DNA of 64,000 bases from an uncultured Campylobacter sp. (GTDB taxonomy: Bacteria > Campylobacterota > Campylobacteria > Campylobacterales > Campylobacteraceae), in contig NZ_CALJPG010000037.1 of NCBI RefSeq assembly GCF_937980635.1, positions 1 through 64,000 of the forward strand, read 5' to 3'. Of this stretch, positions 17,004 through 26,121 are shown one piece after another (position 1 is the first letter of the stretch; the number at the start of each line of letters is the position of its first letter). The notes beneath the pieces are model-generated. The model saw only the letters and a program-made list of their open reading frames with translations, did not search any database and was not told where the DNA came from. The translations under genes were made by a program, and so were the position numbers.

Positions 17004-17807
17004 ATGAAAAAAATTCTACTAAGTATTTTGCTAGGTGCTGGCGCGCTTTGCGCTAATTCCCTAGCAGATATCAAGCAAGCGGGCGAAATTCGCATAGGCT
17101 TGCAAGATTCCCAGCCCCCGTTTAGCTTCGATGATAACGGCACGCTGAAGGGCTTTGAGGTTGACTTGGCAAACGAGCTAGTTAAAAATCTATTCGGCAA
17201 TAAAAAGATCAAAATCGACTTTATCTCCGTAGCATCTAAAGATCGCGTTCCCTCGCTGGAGCAAAACAAAGTCGATCTCATCATATCCAAGCTTACCGTC
17301 ACAAAAGACCGCGTTCAGAAAGTCGATTTTTCTTACCCGTATTATTCAGTGCAGATCGGCGTGCTAAGTCGTAAGGATGATAATATTTCAAGAATTGATC
17401 AGATCGCGCATAAAAAAATTCTAAGCGTTAAAGGCACAACTGCCGAGGAGCATTTTAAAAACGCGGGCTATGAGATTGCGACATGTGCCGATGCGAATGA
17501 ATGCGTCGCTAGACTAAAGGCTGGCGAGGGTATAGGCTTTGCCGACGATAATACGGTCGTACTCGGATACGCTAGAAACGACGCCGCGCTTGATGCAAAA
17601 ATCATCAACCTCGGCAAGGTAGATTATATCGCCGTCGCCCTATCTAAGGGCAATACTGAGCTGCTTGATGCCGTCAATAGCAGCCTGGTAAAAATGTATA
17701 AAGCGAAATTTTTCCATAAGGCTTTTGACGAGGATATCAAGCCATACTACGGCGGTAAGATCGATAAAAAGCACTTCACGCTCGATGAGGTTTATAGCCT
17801 GTTTTAA
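17004..17807 (+). CDS. Family-3 solute-binding protein, copy 4
   Basis: Last and most diverged member of the tandem array, 15 bases after copy 3 (AAAAGGACGAA site). Signal peptide MKKILLSILLGAGALCANS. Marks: GEIRIGLQDSQPPFSF, VTKDRVQKVDFSYPYYSV, the CADANEC pair and tail KKHFTLDEVYSLF. Two hairpins follow the gene and should end transcription of the operon. No membrane component of an ABC system is encoded before or after. Confidence 0.88.
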   Translation: MKKILLSILLGAGALCANSLADIKQAGEIRIGLQDSQPPFSFDDNGTLKGFEVDLANELVKNLFGNKKIKIDFISVASKDRVPSLEQNKVDLIISKLTVTKDRVQKVDFSYPYYSVQIGVLSRKDDNISRIDQIAHKKILSVKGTTAEEHFKNAGYEIATCADANECVARLKAGEGIGFADDNTVVLGYARNDAALDAKIINLGKVDYIAVALSKGNTELLDAVNSSLVKMYKAKFFHKAFDEDIKPYYGGKIDKKHFTLDEVYSLF

Positions 17808-17860
17808 ATTTAGACGTATTTAAAATTTTAAGGCGCCCTTTGACATCTGAACATACCCGT

Positions 17861-17914
17861 AGCTGCGATATTTGATCGCAGCTCGCTTTTGCCGCCAAGA
17901 TTTCGGCGGCATTT
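17861..17914 (+). terminator. Tandem hairpins ending the binding-protein operon
   Basis: AGCTGCGAT (17861-17869) pairs with ATCGCAGCT (17875-17883), followed by CGCTTTT. A second stem, GCCGCC (17891-17896) with GGCGGC (17905-17910), follows at once. Both are GC-rich stems in an A/T-rich context. Confidence 0.65.
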
Positions 17915-18028
17915 ATAATTTAAATTCCGTATTTTTGCAGGTCCGGTTGCGATATAAAATTTTATGAGATTTTGATATGCGGTTGCGAAAGAGTGTGGCT
18001 TCTAAAAGATAATCGGTCGTGCAAAATT

Positions 18029-18985
18029 CTAATCCGAGTAGTAAAATTTTATATCCTTTTTCAGTTGCATCGGCAATATATTAAATTTAGCCCTAAAAAT
18101 TTTAGAAAAATGCGATAAATTATTGTATCCGACCATTTTGGCGGCTTCGTTTACGCTGATTTGATCTAGACTTAATAGCTCTTTTGCAATCTCAAGCCGC
18201 TCATTTGTCAGCATCGCATAAACGCTCGTGCCGAAATATGCTTTAAAGTCCCTTTTTAGTGCAAATTCGTTCGTAGCGCAAAGATGAGCAAGCTCTTTAA
18301 TGCTAGGTGGATTTTGCATATTTTCAAGTAATATTTTCTTTGCTTTTTGGACTGTTTTTATGCGATTTTCATCAAGACTAAGCGTATTTTCAGGCTTATT
18401 AAATTTATAAAAACTTCTATAAAGCATCTCTAAAATTTTACTTTCCATAAAAATTTCTCGCATTTTGCCATCGTATATCGCGGCATTTTCGATCTCTTTG
18501 AGGATGATATTTTGCACGGCGCTTGTTTTAAATTTTTTCATGCAAACGGCTTGATCTAAATTCAAATTTTTTAAAATTCCCAACTCATTTGCAAAAGCGG
18601 TGCTAAGCGCTATGCAGGAGCTTTTATAGTGTTTATTTTCAAGCTCGTGAACGCCACACAATTTGCTTTGCATAGTTCCGAGCCAAAACTCACCTTTATT
18701 CAAAACGAATTGATCTTTATCCGATCTGAAGCAGATAGGATTTTCGCCCGTATTGAAAAATAAAAATGAATAGCGGCTACCTCGCTCGTGGCGATGCAAA
18801 AGAAAATCTCTGCAAATTATATCGCTGCTATAATATCCTATCTCTCCGCCCGTATAAAAAGAGCTAAAGTTGAATTTTATACTTTCGCTTTTAAGCTCGG
18901 TTTTGCTATACCTGCATTGCTTGGACGGCTCAATGTCGTTAGATATTTTTTGTAAAAAATCATCTAAACTTATCTCTTTACTCAT
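18029..18985 (-). CDS. AraC-family regulator (PchR-like)
   Basis: 318-residue transcription factor. The C-terminal 100 residues hold two helix-turn-helix motifs: PSIKELAHLCATNEFALKRDFKAYFG and ISVNEAAKMVGYNNLSHFSKIF, ending in the usual F-x-x-x-FN-x-x-P. The N-terminal part has a cupin-like RGSRYSFLFF...GEFWLG region expected to sense a ligand. It is divergent from a TonB-dependent receptor gene; in PchR-type systems such regulators sense the siderophore and switch on the receptor, which is the likely role here. Start ATG at 18985 has AAGGGAT upstream. Confidence 0.85.
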   Translation of the reverse strand: MSKEISLDDFLQKISNDIEPSKQCRYSKTELKSESIKFNFSSFYTGGEIGYYSSDIICRDFLLHRHERGSRYSFLFFNTGENPICFRSDKDQFVLNKGEFWLGTMQSKLCGVHELENKHYKSSCIALSTAFANELGILKNLNLDQAVCMKKFKTSAVQNIILKEIENAAIYDGKMREIFMESKILEMLYRSFYKFNKPENTLSLDENRIKTVQKAKKILLENMQNPPSIKELAHLCATNEFALKRDFKAYFGTSVYAMLTNERLEIAKELLSLDQISVNEAAKMVGYNNLSHFSKIFRAKFNILPMQLKKDIKFYYSD

Positions 18986-19034
18986 CTTATCCCTTTAGCG
19001 TTTAAAATAATCCCTGTGCCGTTTAGTATTTCTT

Positions 19035-19057
19035 GATAATGCATATCTTATTATAGT
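19035..19057 (+). promoter_or_regulatory. Fur-box-like site and -10 element
   Basis: Bases 19035-19053 match a 19-base Fur consensus at about 12 positions, with a perfect GATAATG start, and are overlapped at the end by TATAGT (19052-19057), a plausible -10 box for the TonB receptor gene starting at 19095. It lies in the divergent gap with the AraC regulator. Confidence 0.4.
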
Positions 19058-19094
19058 AAAATGAGTTTAAATTTTAATAAGAAAAGGAGCGTTT

Positions 19095-21065
19095 GTGCGC
19101 GCAATATATAAATTATCGCTGATTGCTGTTATAGCGACAGCCGGAATATCGGGCGAGATAGAAAAACAAGGCAAAAGCGTAAATTTGGGTGAAATTACCG
19201 TAGTCAGTGCTACGGGCTATCGGCAAAATATCCAAGACGCCCCCGCTTCTATCTCCGTTCTTACGCAAAAAGAGATACAAAAGCGTAACTATCAAGATAT
19301 CTCCGCAATGGTAGAGGATTTGCCGAGTGCCTTTACCGCAACGCTAGGTGCTGCATCTAGAAAAGGCATAAGCCTAAGAGGTCTATCTCAAAAGTATACA
19401 AAAATTTTAATCGACGGCAAGCCTGCGACCAGCGATAGTGCTTATAAAGGAATAAGAAGTATTGGTAGCAGTCAGAATTTCTTGCCTCCCGCAAATGCGA
19501 TAGAGCGCATAGAGGTCATCCGCGGTCCTATGAGCTCGCTTTACGGCAGCGATGCGATGGGCGGAGTAATAAATATCATCACCAAAGGCTTTTCAAATGA
19601 GCTTAGCGGCAATGTAAACGGATACTATACTTTCGCTAAAAAATCGCAAATAAAAGGTGATTATCAAACGGGTTTTTATCTAAACGGAGCTATCGTCCCG
19701 GACGTACTAGGTATCGCACTTTACGGCAGATTTTTTGAAAAGATAGAGGACAAGGAGCCTTATGCGAATAGAAATAATGAAGAGACGAATATGGGCGCAA
19801 AACTGATGTATAACGTAACGCAAAACGATGAGGTAGCGCTTGATTATCGTAAAGTAAATAATAAATTTAGGCGTACATACGGGCGTACGCGAACAGCCTG
19901 GGGAGGCAATACCGATATTGCGAAAGAGGATATGAAGGGCTACACCGCAAGCCTGTCTCATCAGGGAAAATACGATAAGTTTATGATAGATAGCTATGCA
20001 AATTACGATAGCATGAAAGAAAGCGGCGACCAGGATCTGCGTCTTAGAACGACTACGCTAAATTCTAAAGGCTCATATTTTTTCGATTCAAATGCTTTGA
20101 GTTTGGGCGTGCAATACCGAAGCGAGAGATTAAACGAAGCCGCCACTATCGCAGATGAGGCAAACGTCAAAAGATGGGATTATTCGATCTACGGCGAGGA
20201 TGATTTTTATCTAACTGATGATTTAACGCTAACCGGCGGAATCAGATATAATCGCGATAAGGACTACGGCGGCCATATATCGCCGCGCGCTTATGCCGTT
20301 TATCATTTAAACGAAAGTTTTTCTATTAAAGGTGGCGTTTCGACGGGATATTTAACTCCGGATATTAAGCAGCGTAGCGAGGGCCTTGCCTCGCCGTTTG
20401 CAGGAGGCCAGGGAGCGCAGATAGGCAGAAGCTCTTTAAAGCCTGAAAGCAGCATAAGCTACGAAGGCGGGTTTTCTTACGACGATAACGATAAATTTAA
20501 CTTTAGCGCTACCGCGTTTTATACTGAAATCAAAGATGGAATTTCTACGAAATTGATTTGCCGTCCAAGACCGGGAAATCCTTGCGTGCATAACGGCAAA
20601 ACTTACAGGCGCGGTATTTGGGATACTATAAATATCGGGGAAGCCGAGGTTAGGGGTCTAGAGCTAAGTAACGATTATCAAATTTTAGATAATTTGAAGC
20701 TACATGCAAACTACACCTATACGAAATCCGAGCAAAAAACGGGTAGCGAGAAGGGTAAAACCTTAAATAATTTTCCAATCCATTCGGTAAAGCTAGGATT
20801 TGATTACGACGTAAGCTCCAAGCTAAACTTATGGTCGCAAATAAATTATTATAGTAGGACGCGCGATAGCCTAAGCTACGATGAGGATATCCGCTCATAC
20901 ACGCTTTTTGATCTGGGTGCGAGCTATAAGCTCACAAAAGACGCAAGTTTAAATTTTACGCTTTATAACATATTCAACGAATTCGTACTAACGCGCTCGG
21001 GAAATTATCAAATGATGGTCGTAGACGGGATGAAGGCGCAGGTTGGATTTAACGTGAACTTTTAA
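19095..21065 (+). CDS. TonB-dependent outer-membrane receptor (CirA/FepA/CfrA class)
   Basis: Outer-membrane gated barrel for ferric-siderophore or similar ligand import. GTG start at 19095 with AAAAGGAG. A signal peptide of about 20 residues, a TonB-box-like stretch (GEITVVSATG, residues 33-42), then the plug with ISVLTQKEIQKRNYQDI and a VIRGPMSSLYGSDAMGGVINIIT block, and a C-terminal barrel ending in aromatic Phe (VGFNVNF). 656 residues. A Cys pair (ICRPRPGNPC) in an extracellular-loop region may form a disulfide. A PepSY membrane protein follows 50 bases on, and an AraC regulator is divergent. Confidence 0.92.
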   Translation: MRAIYKLSLIAVIATAGISGEIEKQGKSVNLGEITVVSATGYRQNIQDAPASISVLTQKEIQKRNYQDISAMVEDLPSAFTATLGAASRKGISLRGLSQKYTKILIDGKPATSDSAYKGIRSIGSSQNFLPPANAIERIEVIRGPMSSLYGSDAMGGVINIITKGFSNELSGNVNGYYTFAKKSQIKGDYQTGFYLNGAIVPDVLGIALYGRFFEKIEDKEPYANRNNEETNMGAKLMYNVTQNDEVALDYRKVNNKFRRTYGRTRTAWGGNTDIAKEDMKGYTASLSHQGKYDKFMIDSYANYDSMKESGDQDLRLRTTTLNSKGSYFFDSNALSLGVQYRSERLNEAATIADEANVKRWDYSIYGEDDFYLTDDLTLTGGIRYNRDKDYGGHISPRAYAVYHLNESFSIKGGVSTGYLTPDIKQRSEGLASPFAGGQGAQIGRSSLKPESSISYEGGFSYDDNDKFNFSATAFYTEIKDGISTKLICRPRPGNPCVHNGKTYRRGIWDTINIGEAEVRGLELSNDYQILDNLKLHANYTYTKSEQKTGSEKGKTLNNFPIHSVKLGFDYDVSSKLNLWSQINYYSRTRDSLSYDEDIRSYTLFDLGASYKLTKDASLNFTLYNIFNEFVLTRSGNYQMMVVDGMKAQVGFNVNF

Positions 21066-21115
21066 ATTCGCGACGCATAAAATTTCGTCCGCGGATTTAA
21101 AATTTAAGGAAATTA

Positions 21116-22261
21116 ATGGCGATTCTAAAAAGGAAAAAATTTTGGTTCAATGTCCACCTTATTTTGACGCTTATATGCTGCGTGCCGATCTTAATCGTAG
21201 CCCTTAGTGGCGCTATTATCTCGTATCACGACGAGATTATAGATGCGTTAAATCAAAGCAAATCTTTCGTGAGCCCGAGCGGAAAAGACGCTCTTAAGCC
21301 CGCCGAAATTTTAAATATTTTCAGAAAAGTCAAGCCCGGTTTTACGCTCAGTTATTATAGGATTCCTCAAAACAAAAACGAAGCGATTAGGCTTTCTGGT
21401 ACAGATTCTGGCGGCGAGTTTAAATCATATTTTATAGATCCTTATAGCGGCGAAATTACTTCGGAAAACATAGGCGATACGTTTATCGGCGTAGCGCTAA
21501 ATCTACATACTAATCTAGGTTTTGGGTTAAGTAAAAACGAAACTCTGCGGCTAATAGGCAAAAATATCGTGGCGCTTAGCACGATTATGTTTATTTTGGT
21601 CTTAATTTCAGGCGTGGTGATCTATTATCCTAGTTTTAGAGGGAAAATTTTACGCGCATTTAGGATAAATTTTAAAGCGAGAGGTTATGCGTTTTTATAT
21701 AGCTTGCATGGCGCGGTCGGAGTTTTGCTGCTGCCCGTTTTGCTTACGATAAGCGCTAGTGGGCTTTATTGGTCGTATGATTGGATAGCCAAAATCACCA
21801 ACAGAGCGCTAGGGGAAAAGGAAATTTTTAGGAAAACGAGTTTTACCGAAGTGCGAGGATTTTCGCTTGAGGATGAAGATAAAATTTTAAATTTGCAGAC
21901 GGCATTTGATATTTTTAAGAGTGAACGCGGTGAGAACTACGAATTCTTTAACATCATCGCCCAAAAAGATGGAGAAAATTTTATGATCTTTTATTTCGAT
22001 AAAGGCGAAGAGGGCGAAGAGCATATGAACACGATGAGCGTAAACGTTAAAAAGGGCATCTTGCGGCATGCTCGCTATGATGATGCGAAAAGCACCATGC
22101 CGCGCCCGTTTGCTATACATAAAGCCGTTTTGAGCGTGCATTCGGGCTATATCTTTGGCGAGGCGGGCAAGTTCTTGTTCTGCGTAGCGGCGATTTCTGT
22201 GTTATTTTTTATAGTTACGGGGTTTTGGATGAGCATAAAAAGAATTGGCAAGAAAAGATAA
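21116..22261 (+). CDS. PepSY-associated transmembrane (PiuB-like) protein
   Basis: Inner-membrane protein of 381 residues with four helices: near residues 15-38 (with IVALSGAIISYHDEI), about 150-175, about 195-220 (FLYSLHGAVGVLLLPVLLTISASGLYW) and at the C-terminus. His in YHDE, NLHTNLG, LHGA and AIHKAVLSVHSG are the conserved haem-ligand candidates of the family, whose members reduce ferric siderophores at the inner membrane. It follows the TonB receptor in the same direction, so it probably releases iron from the imported complex. Confidence 0.85.
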   Translation: MAILKRKKFWFNVHLILTLICCVPILIVALSGAIISYHDEIIDALNQSKSFVSPSGKDALKPAEILNIFRKVKPGFTLSYYRIPQNKNEAIRLSGTDSGGEFKSYFIDPYSGEITSENIGDTFIGVALNLHTNLGFGLSKNETLRLIGKNIVALSTIMFILVLISGVVIYYPSFRGKILRAFRINFKARGYAFLYSLHGAVGVLLLPVLLTISASGLYWSYDWIAKITNRALGEKEIFRKTSFTEVRGFSLEDEDKILNLQTAFDIFKSERGENYEFFNIIAQKDGENFMIFYFDKGEEGEEHMNTMSVNVKKGILRHARYDDAKSTMPRPFAIHKAVLSVHSGYIFGEAGKFLFCVAAISVLFFIVTGFWMSIKRIGKKR

Positions 22262-22320
22262 ATCTATGAATTCAAAGCGGAGAGATAGCTTGTCAGCGGC
22301 GTAAATTTAAAATTTTATCC

Positions 22321-22340
22321 GAAGCGGCATCGCTTCTTTT
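22321..22340 (+). terminator. Intrinsic terminator after the TonB/PepSY operon
   Basis: GAAGCG (22321-22326) pairs with CGCTTC (22331-22336) around GCAT, followed by TTTT. Confidence 0.65.
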
Positions 22341-22450
22341 CAGTTAATAAAATTTTATGTGTAGCGCTTTGAAATACTATGTGCAGAGTCTTTGTGAGTC
22401 TTGCGCCGCATCTTGATCTTGTTAAATTTGCTTCGGCGTTTTAACTGCAT

Positions 22451-23383
22451 TCATTTACCGCTCATAAAATCCCTAATATTCTGTGCGATCATCTTTATCA
22501 GCCGTTTGCGAGCCTCGACGCTCGCCCATGCGATGTGAGGCGTGATGACGACATTGCGGCGATTTTTCACACGCAGCAGCGGATGATCTGCTCTCATCGG
22601 CTCTGTTTGCAGCACATCAAGTGCCGTGCGCAGGCCTCGCTCATCCACGGCGCGAGCCAGCGCGTCCTCATCCACGATGCCGCCGCGGCCGAAATTCATC
22701 AAGATCGCCCCCTCTTTCATCTTCGCAAGCTCCGCCTCGCCGATCAACTCCGCCGTTTTTTCATTTAGCGGAGCGTGGATCGAGATGATGTCGCATGCTC
22801 TCAAAAGCGCGTCCAGACTCACTCTGGCAAACTCGCCGTTGTCGTTCGCGCCGCCGGTGGAGTAGTATCTCACATTCGCGCCGAATGCGGCGGCGATGCG
22901 GGCGACCTTTGCGCCGATCTGTCCAAGCCCGATGACGCCGAATTCTTTGCCGTAAATTTCGCTGATCGGCGCGTCAATGTGGGTAAAAATTTCGCTCTCG
23001 CACCATTTGCCGCTGCTGCCGTAATCCGCGTAGTATCCGAGCGCATTGGTTAGCGCGAACAGCGACGCGAAGGTCTGCTGCACGACGCTTTGCGTCGAAT
23101 AGCCAGCCACGTTTTTCACCGCGATGCCGCGAGCCTGCGCGGCCTGCATGTCGATATTATTCGTACCCGTGGCGCTGACGCAGATCAGCTTAAGCGCGGT
23201 TTGCGCCATGATCTCATCCGTGATTAGGGCTTTGTTGGTGATGACGACGTCGGCACCAGCTAGGCGCTGCGCGGTTTGCGCGGGCTCGGTCATCTCGTAG
23301 CTTTCAAACTCGCCTAAGCTCGCGATCTCGCTAAGATCGGCGTCGCTTCCCAGCGTCGCGGCATCCAAACATACGATTTTCAT
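22451..23383 (-). CDS. D-2-hydroxyacid dehydrogenase (glycerate dehydrogenase-like)
   Basis: NAD-dependent oxidoreductase acting on a 2-hydroxy/2-keto acid such as hydroxypyruvate. The Rossmann glycine motif is VIGLGQIG near residue 150. The catalytic trio is visible: Arg in NFGRGGIVDE (about 234), Glu in LQTEPM and His in TPHIAW. Length 310 is normal. Start ATG has AAAGGGG upstream. It stands alone, flanked by A/T-word spacers. Substrate choice (HprA versus other) is by resemblance only. Confidence 0.85.
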   Translation of the reverse strand: MKIVCLDAATLGSDADLSEIASLGEFESYEMTEPAQTAQRLAGADVVITNKALITDEIMAQTALKLICVSATGTNNIDMQAAQARGIAVKNVAGYSTQSVVQQTFASLFALTNALGYYADYGSSGKWCESEIFTHIDAPISEIYGKEFGVIGLGQIGAKVARIAAAFGANVRYYSTGGANDNGEFARVSLDALLRACDIISIHAPLNEKTAELIGEAELAKMKEGAILMNFGRGGIVDEDALARAVDERGLRTALDVLQTEPMRADHPLLRVKNRRNVVITPHIAWASVEARKRLIKMIAQNIRDFMSGK

Positions 23384-23479
23384 ATTTTCCCCTTTGCGTT
23401 TTAAAAATTTAAGCCATGGCTGCGCGGTTAAATTTAGCCGTTAAATTTCGTCGCGCGATCGGAGCACGGCGCTTAAACG

Positions 23480-23588
23480 GCAAATTTTAACTCTGCAAAT
23501 TTAGTTATTGCGGAAATTTGCTCTAGCGGAATTTTACTATCGCAAAATTTAACTATCGCAAATTCTGTTCTTGCGAAATTTAATGCTC
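23480..23588. repeat. Degenerate tandem array, about seven 15-16 base units
   Basis: Seven successive units begin at 23480, 23495, 23510, 23526, 23542, 23558 and 23573. Each starts GC, continues with an A/T core such as AAATTTTA or GAAATTTG and ends in a pyrimidine-rich bit like CTATC or CTCT. The regular 15-16 base step is clear, while the bases drift. It lies inside the non-coding spacer between the dehydrogenase gene and the glutathionylspermidine-synthase-like gene. Confidence 0.55.
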
Positions 23589-23989
23589 GCAGCGCGCAGG
23601 GCGTTAAATTTTAAAATTCTAATTTCGCGCCGAAGCAGGCGTTAAATTTTACCGCCGCTGAAACCTACGTCTAAATTTAAAATTTCAATTTGCGCCGAAG
23701 CGAGAGATAAATTTAATCGCTGCTGCCGCTCGCGTTTAAATTTTAAAATTTAGCTCGCGCAAAACTTGCTCTACGCGGAATTTTAGTTCACGTGAATTTG
23801 ATCTGCTCAAAATTTTATCCGTGCAGAATTCTGGTCGCGCCGCTACGTTAAATTTTACCGTAGTCTCCTAGCGTTAAATTCCGCTGCCGCCCAGCGATAA
23901 AATTTACTGCCGCGATAGCCTTGCCGCGAAATGTATCACCAAAATGCTCCGCCCTAAAATTTCTCAAATTTTTAAAATTTGCCGCGCCA
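23589..23989. other. A/T-word spacer with a diverged direct repeat
   Basis: No gene seen. Two diverged copies of a block of about 40 bases (TAAAATT-y-AATTT...GCGCCGAAGC...AAATTTA, starting near 23611 and 23680) are recognisable; further A/T words follow up to the end of the next gene. Confidence 0.45.
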
Positions 23990-25174
23990 CTACTTTGCAT
24001 CCTCGATGTAGTGTCCCACAAATTTTGAGAGATTGTTTAGTATCTCGCCGCCCTTGCGGAAGCCCAGCGCGCAGCCTTCGTATGCGAAAAATACCCCCGC
24101 TTGGTAGCTCTGGGCGCGCTCGTCTTTATTTAGCTCGTAAAATTCCTGATATAAAAATTTCTGATTTTCGTATTCGCCGCCGTTTTCCTCTATCTTTTTG
24201 CCGTCCGCGTCGAAAATCGCCACATTCGCCCCCTCGCGCGCCAAAAACGGCTTTTTGATCATCTTCTTACCGATGATCGGCGAAAAGGAGCTTTGTAGCA
24301 GCAGCGGGTGGTTCGGATACAGATCCCACAGGATTTTCATAATCCCCTTGCTTTGGAAAAGTAGCGTGTATGCGGGGTTTAGGATGATCGCCTTTTGATT
24401 TTGCACGATGTTTTTTAAGATGAGCGCAAGCTCGCCCTCCTCGATCGCGATCGCCTCCCAAGGGATGAGCTTGAACCAATACTCGTAGTTTTCGCCGTCG
24501 AAAAACACGCCCTCTTCGTCGTTAAATTCCACCTCGTCCACGTAAGCAAAGCGCGTCTTAAAGCCCGCATCCTCCGCGGTCTGCTGCAAAAGCTTCGTCG
24601 TCTTTTCATCCTCGACGTTGCCCGCGACGCTGCTAAATAAAATTTTCCATCCCTCGTAAAATTTAGAAAAATCGCTTAGCTCGCCGTCAAGCACCACGAG
24701 CCGCTTGAAATTATCGCGCAGCGCGTCGTAGAGGTCGTTGAACTGGCTCGCCTCGTCCATGCCGTTTTCTTTGAGCATCGCCCACTGGATGATCGCCGTC
24801 TCAAACACCGCCGTGGGCGTGTCGGCGTTAAATTCTATCAGCTTGATCGGCTTGCCGTCCAGCCCGCCTGCGAAATCAAAGCGCCCGTATAGGTGCCAGT
24901 GCACCTCGTTTTCCCAGCTTTGTTTGATTAGATCTACGAGGTTGAAGGGGATGCCGAGCTCGTGGAAGAGGTTGTTGTCGATGACGTGCTGCGCGGCTGC
25001 GACAAACATCTCATATAGCTCGTTCGCCGCTTCGTAATACGCATCCGCCTCCGCAGCGCTCACGCGCACGATCTCGTCGCTGACGTAAGGGGTCTCGTCT
25101 GCGTCCGTGTGCCAGTAAAAGCCGAGCTTTTCGAGATATTCGTTGCTTAACGGCGTTATCTTTTTTAGTTGCAT
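23990..25174 (-). CDS. Glutathionylspermidine synthase-family ATP-grasp enzyme
   Basis: 394-residue enzyme matching the C-terminal synthetase domain of glutathionylspermidine synthase; the amidase half of the E. coli enzyme is absent. Visible marks are FYWHTDADETPYVSDEIVR at the N-terminus, GRFDFAGG, IKLIEFNADTPTA and, near the C-terminus, KKPFLAREGANVAIFD and GVFFAYEGCALGFRKGG. These fit the preATP-grasp and ATP-grasp folds. It would ligate an amine to a glutathione-like or peptide carboxylate using ATP; the true substrate in Campylobacter is unknown. ATG at 25174 has AAAGGAT before it. Confidence 0.82.
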   Translation of the reverse strand: MQLKKITPLSNEYLEKLGFYWHTDADETPYVSDEIVRVSAAEADAYYEAANELYEMFVAAAQHVIDNNLFHELGIPFNLVDLIKQSWENEVHWHLYGRFDFAGGLDGKPIKLIEFNADTPTAVFETAIIQWAMLKENGMDEASQFNDLYDALRDNFKRLVVLDGELSDFSKFYEGWKILFSSVAGNVEDEKTTKLLQQTAEDAGFKTRFAYVDEVEFNDEEGVFFDGENYEYWFKLIPWEAIAIEEGELALILKNIVQNQKAIILNPAYTLLFQSKGIMKILWDLYPNHPLLLQSSFSPIIGKKMIKKPFLAREGANVAIFDADGKKIEENGGEYENQKFLYQEFYELNKDERAQSYQAGVFFAYEGCALGFRKGGEILNNLSKFVGHYIEDAK

Positions 25175-25533
25175 TTTTATCCTTTTTTTAAAATTTTAAC
25201 TCATCTGCGCCGCGATCTTTGCGGCTTTTGCGAGCTTTTGATACGCATACGGCTTCGCGTAAATTTAAAGCGCGCAAGGCAAAATTTAATTAGCGTAGAT
25301 CATGCGCGACGATCGTGCGTAAATTTAAGCCACGCGAGATGTGCGGCTAAATTTTAAACGGCGCGCTTGCGGTGTGGACCGGGCGCGGCAGAAGCGATAA
25401 AATTTAGCCGAGCTTCCTCGCGCGTTTTTGAAAAATCGGCGTCAAATCAATGCTAAATTTCACGGAAATTTTAAAATTCTACGCTCTAAATTTAAACTCG
25501 CCGCGCAAAGTCGCTGTATGTTTCAAGGCGCGC
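25175..25533. other. Non-coding spacer
   Basis: A/T-word spacer with no supported gene. Several AAATTTAAGC / AAATTTAATT words are separated by GC-rich stretches such as GGCGCGCTTGCGGTG. The promoter of the glutathionylspermidine-synthase-like gene should lie near its right of start, but no distinct box was picked out. Confidence 0.45.
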
Positions 25534-26121
25534 TTAGCCGCCGAAAAATCCGCCGCTTTTGCCACTTTTACTTCCGCCGAAAAATCCGCTTCTGCCGCTT
25601 CGCACCTTGTCGTTTTGCTGCTTTGCTTGATTGAAGCTATCGACGCTTCTGGAGTAGGCGCTTGGGCTTTTATAGGCGGTTTGGCGCTGGCTTTGGTAGG
25701 CTGGGTTGTTAAACAGCTTGCCGCCGATCCACGAGCCGATGATGGCGCCTGCAGCGCTTGCCAAGATCGCTTCGCCCAGGCTCATGCCGCCGCTGCTAAG
25801 CTGCGCGTTTTGATTGGTTAAATTTGAAGTGCCGGCGTCGATTTTAGCGTTTTCTTCGGCTAGAAGGACTTTGGTTTCTTCGTCGCTTAAAATTCTCTCC
25901 GTGCCGTCGAGCGATCTTAAGATGATCTGGGTTTTTTCGCTTGGAAATTCCTCTAAAATTTTATATTTTCCCGGCGCGACCTCTTCGAGTCGCACGAGCG
26001 CGCCTTCTTGCAGACGGACATTTTGCTCCTGCCCCCTATCGTCGCAGCCCGCTAACGAGCCCGCCATAACGAGCCCGAAGCCGCTTACTAGCGCATAGCT
26101 AGCGATTTTGCGTAGTTTCAT
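25534..26121 (-). CDS. UPF0323-family lipoprotein
   Basis: Exported lipoprotein of a family found in Campylobacter and Helicobacter. Signal peptide with lipobox LAGC gives lipid-Cys near residue 26. A charged middle domain (RLEEVAPGKYKILEEFPSEKTQIILRSLDGTERIL) is followed by a Gly/Ala-rich hydrophobic segment, AILASAAGAIIGSWIGGKLF, and a Ser/Gly/Phe tail ending in two FFGG repeats. The start overlaps the stop of the upstream HTH gene (ATGA), so the two are coupled. Molecular function unknown. Confidence 0.82.
   Translation of the reverse strand: MKLRKIASYALVSGFGLVMAGSLAGCDDRGQEQNVRLQEGALVRLEEVAPGKYKILEEFPSEKTQIILRSLDGTERILSDEETKVLLAEENAKIDAGTSNLTNQNAQLSSGGMSLGEAILASAAGAIIGSWIGGKLFNNPAYQSQRQTAYKSPSAYSRSVDSFNQAKQQNDKVRSGRSGFFGGSKSGKSGGFFGG

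Noticed and set aside
23480..23588. CRISPR array
   Set aside because: Units are 15-16 bases, drift in sequence and have no unique spacers between identical repeats; no cas genes in the window.
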